From Irineochytrium annulatum (lineage: Eukaryota > Chytridiomycota > Chytridiomycetes > Chytridiales > Chytridiaceae), in contig JADGJL010000040.1 in assembly GCA_027600665.1 (NCBI GenBank), positions 1 to 58,994 on the forward strand: a stretch of DNA of 58,994 bases, in the 5' to 3' direction. The notes below the pieces were generated by a model. It did no database searches, was not told where the DNA came from, and worked only from the letters and a program-made list of their open reading frames with translations. Position 1 is the stretch's first letter; each line of letters starts with the position of its first letter. Positions 9,277 through 16,757 of this stretch are shown here, in pieces. Made by a program: the position numbers and the translations under genes.

Positions 9277-9379
9277 GATTGGACAAATTGGATTGTACAA
9301 GAATCCATATACTAATTATGGTAATATTAGAGTGATTGTTTTTAATATTTCATCGTTATTATAAGGAGTGCACTCGGAG

Positions 9380-10075
9380 ATGTCCAAACGTAACAGGAGA
9401 ATCCTGCTAATCATCACAATGGTAATTGTACTCTCGCCCTTGTCAGTCCTGACATATATGTATATGAATGAACGTGCAGGGGGGCTAGCCGATCAACGCA
9501 TATCTAAAGTTTGGGGATTAAGTGAACCTATACAGATTCCTATAGCGAACAGCCCTGAGAGGGCAGTTCAGGAATTTAGAGGTGAGTTTTATACCTCCCA
9601 ATTTATTCATCAGGAGGCTGTAGACGGAGGCATGATTTTGTTCACACAAAAAAAGGGTCGGGAAAACAACAGTAATCTTCAGATGGAGTATACTCCCAAG
9701 AACATGTTCGGATGGAAATGGGTATGGGGTGGAGGTTATTCCATAAGTAAGGGTCTACACACCAAGTTTGCTTTGAATTATATGAATATACCGAAGTTGG
9801 ATAAAGTCTCGGCCCCGTTTCCCATGTTGTTTGGTGACATCGTAGACCCAACCATCAGACGTGTAACTGTTGAAATCAAGCAAAATGGAAAACCAGTAGA
9901 GATAGAAACCAAATTAGTTGAGGTGGGCCTAGAGCACCTGATCTGGTATGCCTTCTTGCCACCCGCAGCAGATATCCCATATACAATTCAAGCTTATAAT
10001 GTTGAGGGCGAACTTATAGCAAGCAAGCGAATTGAAGATGCGAATGACAGCGGCTCATTGAATGTTGAACGATGA
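9380..10075 (+). CDS. Membrane-anchored protein of unknown function
   Basis: 231 residues. One N-terminal membrane segment (RILLIITMVIVLSPLSVLTYMYM, about 6-29) is followed by a soluble domain that should face outside. The domain has two halves: one with FTQKKGRENNSNLQMEY, and a beta-rich end with VTVEIKQNGKPVEIETKLVEV and IQAYNVEGELIASK. I do not recognise the family. The start is taken at the ATG 9380, with AAGGAG 11 nt upstream; a GTG at 9368 overlaps that site. It is probably monocistronic and converges on the DUF817 gene. Confidence 0.68.
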   Translation: MSKRNRRILLIITMVIVLSPLSVLTYMYMNERAGGLADQRISKVWGLSEPIQIPIANSPERAVQEFRGEFYTSQFIHQEAVDGGMILFTQKKGRENNSNLQMEYTPKNMFGWKWVWGGGYSISKGLHTKFALNYMNIPKLDKVSAPFPMLFGDIVDPTIRRVTVEIKQNGKPVEIETKLVEVGLEHLIWYAFLPPAADIPYTIQAYNVEGELIASKRIEDANDSGSLNVER

Positions 10076-10099
10076 TGCATATGGGTGTGATGATGGATA

Positions 10100-10879
10100 T
10101 TACGCAGGATCATCTGTTGTTCGATTGGCTTTCACATATTTGAGCTGCGCAACGATGATGACGCTGATGATCACCAGCAGGAACCACGAACTGATCTTGC
10201 TAAAGCTAACCAGTTGCCAAGCATCATGTTGATCAGGATATTTCCAGCCATTGAAGAATGTAGCGATATTCTCAGCAGTCCAGATGAAGAAACCAACAAT
10301 GACAAAAGCAATGGATAACGGCATTCGATAGGTCGTTGCCCGTACCCGGTAGATAATCCACGTTTTCCAGAAGACAATAAATACAAGCACCGTTAGCCAC
10401 CAGCGAAAATCGGGAATAAAATGATGGGTGAAAAAGTTGATATATATGGCTGCACCGAGCAGACCGGAAGGTAATATACCAGGCCATCCAGTCATGTCCA
10501 TTCGCAGTCTTCGCCACACCTGACACATAAAGCTGGCTACACTTGCATACATGAATCCACTATATAGAGGGACACCAAGGATTTTGGTGTACGCCGGCTC
10601 AGGGTATGACCATGAGCCCATCCATACTTTATAGATCTCCAGCGCCAGGCCAATCATGTGAAATACACAGATGACCTTGATTTCATCCCGGGTTTCCAAG
10701 CCGCTTCGATACATCAGGTACTGCACAACAAGCAATACCAGCAGGATCGCATCATATCGATAAAGAAAAGGAACTGGGATGACGCTGGATAGGGCCAATG
10801 TGCCAAAGATCGCTACAGGAAATATGCAGCTCATCGCCTGATGATAGCCGAAATGCAGTAGCTGTACTATAGGTTTCAT
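10100..10879 (-). CDS. DUF817 integral membrane protein (YoaT-like)
   Basis: A 259-residue polytopic membrane protein with about eight hydrophobic segments. Characteristic stretches are LYRYDAILLVLLVVQYLMYRSG, CVFHMIGLALEIYKVWMGSW, the loop SYPEPAYTKILGVPLYSGFMY and the ENIATFFNGWKYP turn. These match my memory of the DUF817 family (B. subtilis YoaT), whose function is not established. AAAGGAG lies upstream of the ATG. It is convergent with the unknown gene to its left and divergent from yojF. Confidence 0.8.
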   Translation of the reverse strand: MKPIVQLLHFGYHQAMSCIFPVAIFGTLALSSVIPVPFLYRYDAILLVLLVVQYLMYRSGLETRDEIKVICVFHMIGLALEIYKVWMGSWSYPEPAYTKILGVPLYSGFMYASVASFMCQVWRRLRMDMTGWPGILPSGLLGAAIYINFFTHHFIPDFRWWLTVLVFIVFWKTWIIYRVRATTYRMPLSIAFVIVGFFIWTAENIATFFNGWKYPDQHDAWQLVSFSKISSWFLLVIISVIIVAQLKYVKANRTTDDPA

Positions 10880-11135
10880 TTCAAATTCAACTCCTTTCCA
10901 AACACGTTGGAGCCAGATTTATTTAAGATTTAGAATGTTTATCATAGGCGTTTTTTTGCCTACATTTCATCATATAGATATTTCTGTGAATAAAAAGAGA
11001 AAAAAACGCACAAATCTGTTCTTGTTTTTCAGCATTGTATCCCTCAACCGTGATGACTCGGTCCTTCCATGTATATTCTCTCGTGGTTATGTTAAAATGG
11101 AATTCGAACAATTATCAATAGACAAGGAGGCCGCC

Positions 11136-11480
11136 ATGCAACCGATCAAACCTCAAGATATTCAGCTCCGAATCAGTGAACTTGCTGATCAGGACTTATA
11201 CGTACATCTGGAACTCACGTCAGGTGCATATGCACATCATTATGATAGCTCGAAGCATCCGGCATCGGCATTCATTACCAATGCGGCCATACGATATACG
11301 CAGGGCTCCATTTCGGGTACGGGTCCATACCGGGTAGGTCTAAAAACCACTCAGGGATGGATATATGCCGAGGGTCTTACACATATTGACGAACAGGAAA
11401 ACGAAAGACTTATTCTGGCTGGTCACGACACTCAAGGCAAGCTGGTTGTCGCGTTACAACTGAGTCGGGAGATGTTCTGA
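11136..11480 (+). CDS. yojF: YojF family protein (DUF1806)
   Basis: A 114-residue cytosolic protein (MQPIKPQDIQLRISELADQD...GLKTTQGWIYAEGLTH...LILAGHD) of the DUF1806/YojF family. In B. subtilis yojF is paired with yojG (bshB2), as here. Its own role is undefined; an accessory role to the deacetylase is inferred from the conserved pairing. The open frame extends upstream to 10935, but AAGGAGG at 11124-11130 fixes the start at 11136. Its TGA overlaps the ATG of bshB2 by one base, implying translational coupling. Confidence 0.85.
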   Translation: MQPIKPQDIQLRISELADQDLYVHLELTSGAYAHHYDSSKHPASAFITNAAIRYTQGSISGTGPYRVGLKTTQGWIYAEGLTHIDEQENERLILAGHDTQGKLVVALQLSREMF

Positions 11481-12178
11481 TGAAAGTGGAGGATGGAAAA
11501 ACCATGAATACGACACACAATGAGCATGAGCGAATCTTGGTGGTGTATCCACATCCGGATGATGAAGCTTTCTCTGTATCGGGAACATTAGCCAAATACA
11601 TAGATGGCGGTGCCCATGTAACCTACGCTTGTCTGACACTTGGCGAGATGGGGCGCAACATGGGCATTCCTCCCTTTGCCAACAGAGTCACATTGCCTGC
11701 GATTCGCAAGCAAGAACTGATTGAAGCTTCCGCAGCGATCGGAATCCAGGACTTAAGAATGCTCGGTTTTCACGATAAAATGATTGAGTTTGAAGACCCG
11801 CAGCTGCTCGACGATTGTATTATGGCACTGCTTGAGGAACTGAAACCGTCGCTCGTCATCACCTTCTATCCGGGCTTCAGTGTTCATCCCGATCATGATG
11901 CTACGGGAGAAGCCGTCATTCGCACGATTACTCGTCTTCCTGTAGCTGAGCGGCCAGTGGTTCACTGTGTTGCGTTTTCGAATAATCATGAACAGTTCAT
12001 TGGCACAGCAGATGTATTCGTTGATGTGACTGGATTTTTAAGTCAAAAAATGGCATCAATTCGTGCCCATCGTTCCCAATTCCAGGCAGCAGAGCTTGTC
12101 GGAAATCGTGAGCTCGATGATGAAGAAATCAAGAAACGCTTTGGTAGAGAAAAATTTTGGACCTATCCATTTGAATAA
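11480..12178 (+). CDS. bshB2: Bacillithiol biosynthesis deacetylase BshB2
   Basis: A 232-residue LmbE/PIG-L zinc deacetylase. It removes acetate from GlcNAc-malate to give GlcN-malate in bacillithiol synthesis. The zinc motif PHPDDE (about 24-29), the stretch TYACLTLGEMGRNMG and the C-terminal HPDHDATGEAV metal/active-site loop are all present. The pairing with yojF matches B. subtilis bshB2 (yojG). Two starts are possible: ATG 11480 overlapping the yojF stop, or ATG 11504 with GGAGG upstream, which better matches the short N-terminus of the family. bshA, bshB1 and bshC are not in the window. Confidence 0.9.
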   Translation: MKVEDGKTMNTTHNEHERILVVYPHPDDEAFSVSGTLAKYIDGGAHVTYACLTLGEMGRNMGIPPFANRVTLPAIRKQELIEASAAIGIQDLRMLGFHDKMIEFEDPQLLDDCIMALLEELKPSLVITFYPGFSVHPDHDATGEAVIRTITRLPVAERPVVHCVAFSNNHEQFIGTADVFVDVTGFLSQKMASIRAHRSQFQAAELVGNRELDDEEIKKRFGREKFWTYPFE

Positions 12179-12190
12179 TCGGATCACTTA

Positions 12191-12217
12191 GAAGTCGCCA
12201 TTATGGCGGCTTTTTTT
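12191..12217 (+). terminator. Terminator after bshB2 (GTCGCC family)
   Basis: AAGTCGCC pairs with GGCGGCTT, followed by seven T. Confidence 0.82.
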
Positions 12218-12492
12218 GTTACATCACAATATCGACACAAAAATGTGCTGTCTATAGCCTAATTGAGCTATATGGAAAAAAATTCGTTTTAAGTACACTG
12301 TGATCAGGATTGTGATAACGCTTCATTATTGGGTTGTTCAATGGATGAGGAATAAGGATGAATGATTCTGAGTGAAATGGAGGGATGGTGTGTACAGCCA
12401 AAGTATGTTTGAGATTGACGTAAGATCTGTTAAACACAACGCCACAGTATTACACCTCAGCAACAAGGAGCCAGATTTGCGCGGGATGAATC
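12218..12492. other. Intergenic region upstream of the nos-like operon
   Basis: No open frame with a ribosome site. It must hold the promoter of the nosD operon, but I find no convincing -35/-10 pair. A repeat of TGTGAT (in TGTGATCAGGATTGTGATAA, about 12299-12318) is direct, not inverted, so it is not a usable FNR/CRP box. Confidence 0.4.
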
Positions 12493-13881
12493 ATGAATAA
12501 TTTTGGGGAAAGGTTGCGTGTGTTTGGCTGTTGCAAGAAAAGCAGGGGCCTGGTCCTGCCTTTTCTAATTAGCATGTTGATTGCCCTATTGTATTTCCCG
12601 CAGGGAAAGGCCATGGCCGCCTCTGTAGAACGTGATCTCATTCCCCTTCAGCCAATGATTGACCGTTCTGCATCCGGAGATGTCATTGTACTTGAGTCAG
12701 GCCGATATGCAGGCCCCATAACGATTGATAAGAACATCACCATTCAGGGCGATCCTACGGTCATTGTTGTTAACGCGGAAGCCACATCTACAATAATGAT
12801 TCGTTCGGATGGGGTGAAGTTGAGAGGTTTTACCATTGAACATGGTGCGAATGCACAGACTGCAGCCATTCAGGTTGAAGGGAACAACAGTGAGATCACG
12901 GATCTGCATATTCAGACCCAGGGTTTTGGGATAATCATCCGGAATTCAAGTCAGGCGGCGATTCAGCGGAACAAGATCACGTGGGTGGGGTCTGGTTCTG
13001 CAACCAGTAGCCAGAAGGGCAATGGAATTGATCTGTACAACGCCCATGACAGCTACATTGAAGGCAATGAGATCATAGGCATGCGGGATGGCATCTATCT
13101 GGAGAACAGTCGCATATCTACCGTTCGAAATAACAGGCTGTTACATACAAGGTATGGCATCCACTGTATGTACATTGACGGCTCTTCTGTCATGGACAAT
13201 ACCGGAGAAGAGAACATGACAGGTGCCATGATCATGGGCGTCAAGAATACGGTTATATCGGGCAATTCTTTTCGCAAACAAAGTACCCATGTTCATTCCC
13301 AAGGCATTCTGTTGTATGACGTACATCAATCCTCTGTACTCAACAATGTGGTGGAGGGCAACCGTGTCGGTATGAATATAGCAGAATCCTCGGGCAATGA
13401 GATCCGTGGCAATGCGGTACTTCGGAATTTTGTGGGCATTCAGCTGGTTCTGGCAGAAGATAACGAATTTACACATAACCAATGGGTCTCCAATGTTATT
13501 GAGGCTTCGGCTTTGGATAGCCCGAACAATGTCATGATGGAGAATTACTGGGACTCCTTTCAGGGGCTCGATCTAAATCAGGACGGAATCAGTGAGATTT
13601 CCTATGCCATTAATCCTTTTTATGAGCAACTGGTCAGTCGAAATTCTGCGTATCAGCTCTTTTTTCAATCACCGGGCATGGTCTTTCTGAGTGACTTGTT
13701 TACAGAAGGCAGAGAACAATGGACTACTGACAAGTCGCCACGAATGAGCATGGATAATGGATCTGATCTGCACATAACAGTGGAAACAGCTACAGGTACC
13801 CATATGGTTTGGATCATTGGGCTAGCTTTGCTGGGTATAGCGACTTTTATCATTATCTATATGGGGGTATCACGAAAATGA
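12493..13881 (+). CDS. nosD: NosD-like copper-maturation beta-helix protein
   Basis: 462 residues. A signal peptide (LVLPFLISMLIALLYFPQGKAMA) is followed by a long right-handed parallel beta-helix with many PbH1/CASH repeats (ITIQGDPTVIV, SYIEGNEIIGMRDGIYLENS, SVLNNVVEGNRVGMNIAES). A C-terminal membrane anchor (MVWIIGLALLGIATFIIIYMGV) ends the protein. NosD works outside the membrane with the NosFY ABC transporter and NosL to supply copper to N2O reductase. Here it is first in a five-gene overlapping operon, but nosZ is absent. The C-terminal anchor fits a Gram-positive cell, which has no periplasm to retain it. The stop overlaps the nosL start (ATGA). Confidence 0.85.
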   Translation: MNNFGERLRVFGCCKKSRGLVLPFLISMLIALLYFPQGKAMAASVERDLIPLQPMIDRSASGDVIVLESGRYAGPITIDKNITIQGDPTVIVVNAEATSTIMIRSDGVKLRGFTIEHGANAQTAAIQVEGNNSEITDLHIQTQGFGIIIRNSSQAAIQRNKITWVGSGSATSSQKGNGIDLYNAHDSYIEGNEIIGMRDGIYLENSRISTVRNNRLLHTRYGIHCMYIDGSSVMDNTGEENMTGAMIMGVKNTVISGNSFRKQSTHVHSQGILLYDVHQSSVLNNVVEGNRVGMNIAESSGNEIRGNAVLRNFVGIQLVLAEDNEFTHNQWVSNVIEASALDSPNNVMMENYWDSFQGLDLNQDGISEISYAINPFYEQLVSRNSAYQLFFQSPGMVFLSDLFTEGREQWTTDKSPRMSMDNGSDLHITVETATGTHMVWIIGLALLGIATFIIIYMGVSRK

Positions 13882-14459
13882 ACAAAAGCTTGAACGGAAG
13901 ATGGTCAATGCTTATGGTACTTATGTTTGGCATCGTATTATTAACAGCTTGCGGAACAAAATACGCGGCATTGCCGATCAATGAAGAGGTCGATATCTGC
14001 GCGATATGTAAAATGCAGGTGAAGGACGATGCATATGCAACACAGCTCACTACGAAAGACGGCCAGAATTACAAGTTTGATGATATCGGTTGCATGAACC
14101 AGTGGAAAACAGAGAATGGCACAGATAACATCGGCATGGACTATGTGCGTGACTATAATGACAAGGAATGGATTGAATACAGCAAAGCCACGTATGTATA
14201 TGATGCTTCATTGCGCACGCCTATGGCCTATGGAATTCTAACTTTCAAGGACAAGCCATCGGCTGAAGCGTTCGTTGCAGAGCAAGGTGTGGGGACCATT
14301 ATGACTGCTGAGGATCTTGCATCGCATGACTGGAAACAAAATACAGAGAATATGGACATGATGGGTGAACATGGGCACGGAGAAGAGGGTATGAGTGACG
14401 AAGGAATGAGTGATGAGACACACCAGGAAGATGAGACGAAAGAAGAGTCAGGTCACTAG
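13878..14459 (+). CDS. nosL: NosL-like copper-binding lipoprotein with Met/His-rich tail
   Basis: 193 residues. A lipoprotein signal ends in LTAC (22-25), so it should be anchored outside the membrane. The copper-site motif CAICKM (41-46, CxxCxM) and the DDIGCM segment match NosL, which carries Cu(I) to the NosDFY complex. The last 35 residues are an acidic Met/His-rich extension (MDMMGEHGHGEEGMSDEGM and onward), which looks like an extra low-affinity copper reservoir and is not part of the core domain. It starts at ATG 13878, overlapping the nosD stop, and lies 25 nt before nosY. Confidence 0.85.
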   Translation: MNKSLNGRWSMLMVLMFGIVLLTACGTKYAALPINEEVDICAICKMQVKDDAYATQLTTKDGQNYKFDDIGCMNQWKTENGTDNIGMDYVRDYNDKEWIEYSKATYVYDASLRTPMAYGILTFKDKPSAEAFVAEQGVGTIMTAEDLASHDWKQNTENMDMMGEHGHGEEGMSDEGMSDETHQEDETKEESGH

Positions 14460-14484
14460 GTATGACCATAGAAAATGGTGATCA

Positions 14485-15309
14485 ATGATGGCAGATATGA
14501 TACAGATTGCAAGACGGGAAGTGAAGATGGGATTTCGCAATCCCTGGGCGTATTCGTTTCTGATTCTTTTTTGCACATTTAGCTTAAGCTTGTTACTCCT
14601 GAATTCGCAGAATCTGGTTCAAGGATATTCGGGCACAACAGGTTCGATGCTGAATCTGATTCTATACCTTTTGCCATTAATGACGCTGTTCCTCGGTTCC
14701 TTCTCACTAACATCCGAAAAGGAAGATGGCAGTTGGCAACTGCTGGCGACATATCCCATTGGTACGATGCCCTTTATTGTGGGCAAGTATGTCGGGTTGT
14801 CGATTGTATTGATTACCATTGTTGCGTTTGGATACGGCCTGATGGGAGTGATTAGCGGAGTAGTCGGGAATCCACTGGATGTCATGACATATCTTCTCTT
14901 TCTGGCATTCTCGTGTGGACTGGTGTTGTTATTTCTGACACTGGCTCTATTCCTCGGTTCGTTGTCGCGCAATCGTTGGCAGGCATTAACCATCTCGGTG
15001 ACCGTATGGTTTTTCACAGTCATTGGATGGCCAACGTTACTGCTCTCAGTATTGGGATTGATGCCTTATCTGTGGGTCAAACCGATGCTGGTTATGCTAA
15101 CGTTCATTAATCCGGCTGAGCTGGTGCGATTGTTCGTAGTCATCAAACTGGGAGGCGGATCCATTCTAGGGCCTGAATATTATCAATGGGTGGAGTGGGT
15201 GCAACAACCCAGTGGCAGTTGGATTTTCATCGGGATATGTCTGTTCTGGATCACCTGCTCTGTCCTGACCATATACGCGATCTGGGAGAGGGGGCGTTCT
15301 CATGGATAA
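14485..15309 (+). CDS. nosY: NosY-like ABC transporter permease
   Basis: A 274-residue ABC-2 type permease with six membrane segments (WAYSFLILFCTFSLSLLLL, MLNLILYLLPLMTLFLGSF, IVLITIVAFGYGLMGVI, FLAFSCGLVLLFLTLALFLGSL, ALTISVTVWFFTVIGWPTLL, and a C-terminal SWIFIGICLFWITCSVLTIYAI). The conserved EKEDGSWQLLATYPI loop after TM2 is the coupling region seen in NosY. It pairs with the NosF ATPase, whose start overlaps its end by 8 bp. The gene order D-L-Y-F supports the assignment more than sequence similarity alone does. Confidence 0.83.
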   Translation: MMADMIQIARREVKMGFRNPWAYSFLILFCTFSLSLLLLNSQNLVQGYSGTTGSMLNLILYLLPLMTLFLGSFSLTSEKEDGSWQLLATYPIGTMPFIVGKYVGLSIVLITIVAFGYGLMGVISGVVGNPLDVMTYLLFLAFSCGLVLLFLTLALFLGSLSRNRWQALTISVTVWFFTVIGWPTLLLSVLGLMPYLWVKPMLVMLTFINPAELVRLFVVIKLGGGSILGPEYYQWVEWVQQPSGSWIFIGICLFWITCSVLTIYAIWERGRSHG

Positions 15310-16015
15310 GGTGGGACTCGAAGTGATGGGATTGGGAAAATCCATTAAAAAGAAACGTATTGTTGAGGATATCTCCTTTCGCATGAGTTCCGGTCAAGTG
15401 CTTGCCCTCTGTGGAGGCAATGGCGCAGGAAAGAGCACGGTGCTGCGTATGATCGCTGGAATTCTTCGGCCTACCACGGGTGACGTTGTAGTCAACAATA
15501 TTCGTTGGTTGAAGGAGCGCAAACATTATTCACAGCAGATTGGATATATGCCGGATGATTATCAATTTAATCAGGGATTAAGTGCGGAGGAAATGCTTCT
15601 GTTCTGGGCTTCTCTGCGGAAAGTTCCCAAGGGGAGAGTACAGGAAGTACTGACTATGGTAGGTTTGGAGAATCAAAAGAAAAACCGGGTTACGACTTTC
15701 TCCAAAGGTATGCGCCAACGTGTGTTATTTGCTCAAGCTGTACTGTCCAAACCTCCATTGCTCATCATGGATGAGCCAACAAATGGATTGGACCCGTTCT
15801 GGATGCAGGAATTAGCTCAGCTCCTCAAGGGTATCAAGCAGGAAGGCCACATGGTCGTGTTCTCAACCCATCAGCTGGAGATTGCAGATGATATTGCGGA
15901 TCAGGTGATATTCATGAACCAGGGACGTAGTGTGGGAGAGGGCTCCACCCGTGACTTTCGTGATCAATTCGGTTCGCTCCATGCAGCATTTCATCAAAGT
16001 CTTGGTTTAAAGTGA
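15302..16015 (+). CDS. nosF: NosF-like ABC transporter ATPase
   Basis: A 237-residue ABC ATPase. Walker A is GGNGAGKST, the Q-loop is in IGYMPDDYQFNQ, the signature is FSKGMRQR, Walker B is LLIMDEPTNGLDP and the switch His is in VFSTHQLEIADD. It would power the NosY permease and, with NosD, form the NosDFY complex. It overlaps nosY by 8 bp and the following thioredoxin gene by 4 bp (GTGA), so all are translationally coupled. Confidence 0.87.
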   Translation: MDKVGLEVMGLGKSIKKKRIVEDISFRMSSGQVLALCGGNGAGKSTVLRMIAGILRPTTGDVVVNNIRWLKERKHYSQQIGYMPDDYQFNQGLSAEEMLLFWASLRKVPKGRVQEVLTMVGLENQKKNRVTTFSKGMRQRVLFAQAVLSKPPLLIMDEPTNGLDPFWMQELAQLLKGIKQEGHMVVFSTHQLEIADDIADQVIFMNQGRSVGEGSTRDFRDQFGSLHAAFHQSLGLK

Positions 16016-16569
16016 AGGTGAGTTCAGTGCAGAAGAAGAATCTTAAGAGCAGACGTACTCTTACAATTTTGATTGGATTGATCGCTTTGTTAGCAGGTGC
16101 ATGGGCTATTTTTGAAAATGTATCGACACCTGAGTCAGGGCGAGCCAATATGATTCAAGTAGGTGCAAGGGCCCCTGAGTTCACAGCGGTTAATTCAGCA
16201 GGCGAGCAAGTGAAGCTGTCGGATTATCGGGGCAAAGCCGTCATGATTAACTTTTGGGCTTCATGGTGCACGCCCTGTGTAAGGGAGATGCCGCTCGTAC
16301 ATCAGATTGCCCAGGACTATCAGAATGATGTGGCAACCCTGTTTGTTAACGTGGGGGAATCAAAGGGTACGATTCGTGAGTTTATGGATAAGCAAGCGTT
16401 TAATTTTCCGGTCATCATTGATGTGACGGGTAACATATCAGGGATGTATCGTATTACGGGTTTGCCCGCTACGATGGTTATTGATAAGGAAGGGAAGTTC
16501 CGTCACATATTGCTGGGCGAACTTACTGAAGACATCCCTTTACAGCAATGGCTGGAAGAGAGTATTTAG
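16012..16569 (+). CDS. TlpA/ResA-family membrane-anchored thioredoxin
   Basis: 185 residues. An N-terminal anchor (TLTILIGLIALLAGAWAIF, about 16-34) is followed by a thioredoxin fold facing outside, with the active site WASWCTPC and a cis-Pro in ITGLPATMVID. TlpA/ResA-type proteins reduce disulfides on exported proteins, for example the Cu(A)-binding cysteines of cytochrome oxidase or the haem site of cytochrome c. As the last gene of the nosDLYF operon, it probably keeps cysteines of NosL or of the copper acceptor reduced. It starts at GTG 16012, overlapping the nosF stop. The terminator at 16687 lies about 120 nt downstream. Confidence 0.85.
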   Translation: MKVSSVQKKNLKSRRTLTILIGLIALLAGAWAIFENVSTPESGRANMIQVGARAPEFTAVNSAGEQVKLSDYRGKAVMINFWASWCTPCVREMPLVHQIAQDYQNDVATLFVNVGESKGTIREFMDKQAFNFPVIIDVTGNISGMYRITGLPATMVIDKEGKFRHILLGELTEDIPLQQWLEESI

Positions 16570-16686
16570 TCGTAAGAGTTGGATGGTGAGAAAAGCGGCA
16601 GGAACCCCCAAGATCGCCCAAGATCCCTCATAATACAAGTGAAATGAAGGTGCGTTAAAAGTAACTACAAAAATTTAAGCACATAA

Positions 16687-16725
16687 AAAGCCTGACACCC
16701 CTTTAACGAAGGAGTGTCAGGCTTT
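16687..16725. terminator. Bidirectional terminator between tlpA-like gene and metE
   Basis: A perfect 11-bp stem AAAGCCTGACA/TGTCAGGCTTT with a second inner pairing CCTT/AAGG. T-rich flanks occur on both strands, so it serves both convergent genes. Confidence 0.85.
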
Positions 16726-16757
16726 ACTTTTTTAAATATGCTGCTTCGCAGCAGAGA

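Noticed and set aside
12299..12318. FNR/CRP-like TGTGA repeat upstream of nosD
   Set aside because: The two TGTGAT copies are in direct, not inverted, order and the spacing does not fit TGTGA-N6-TCACA.
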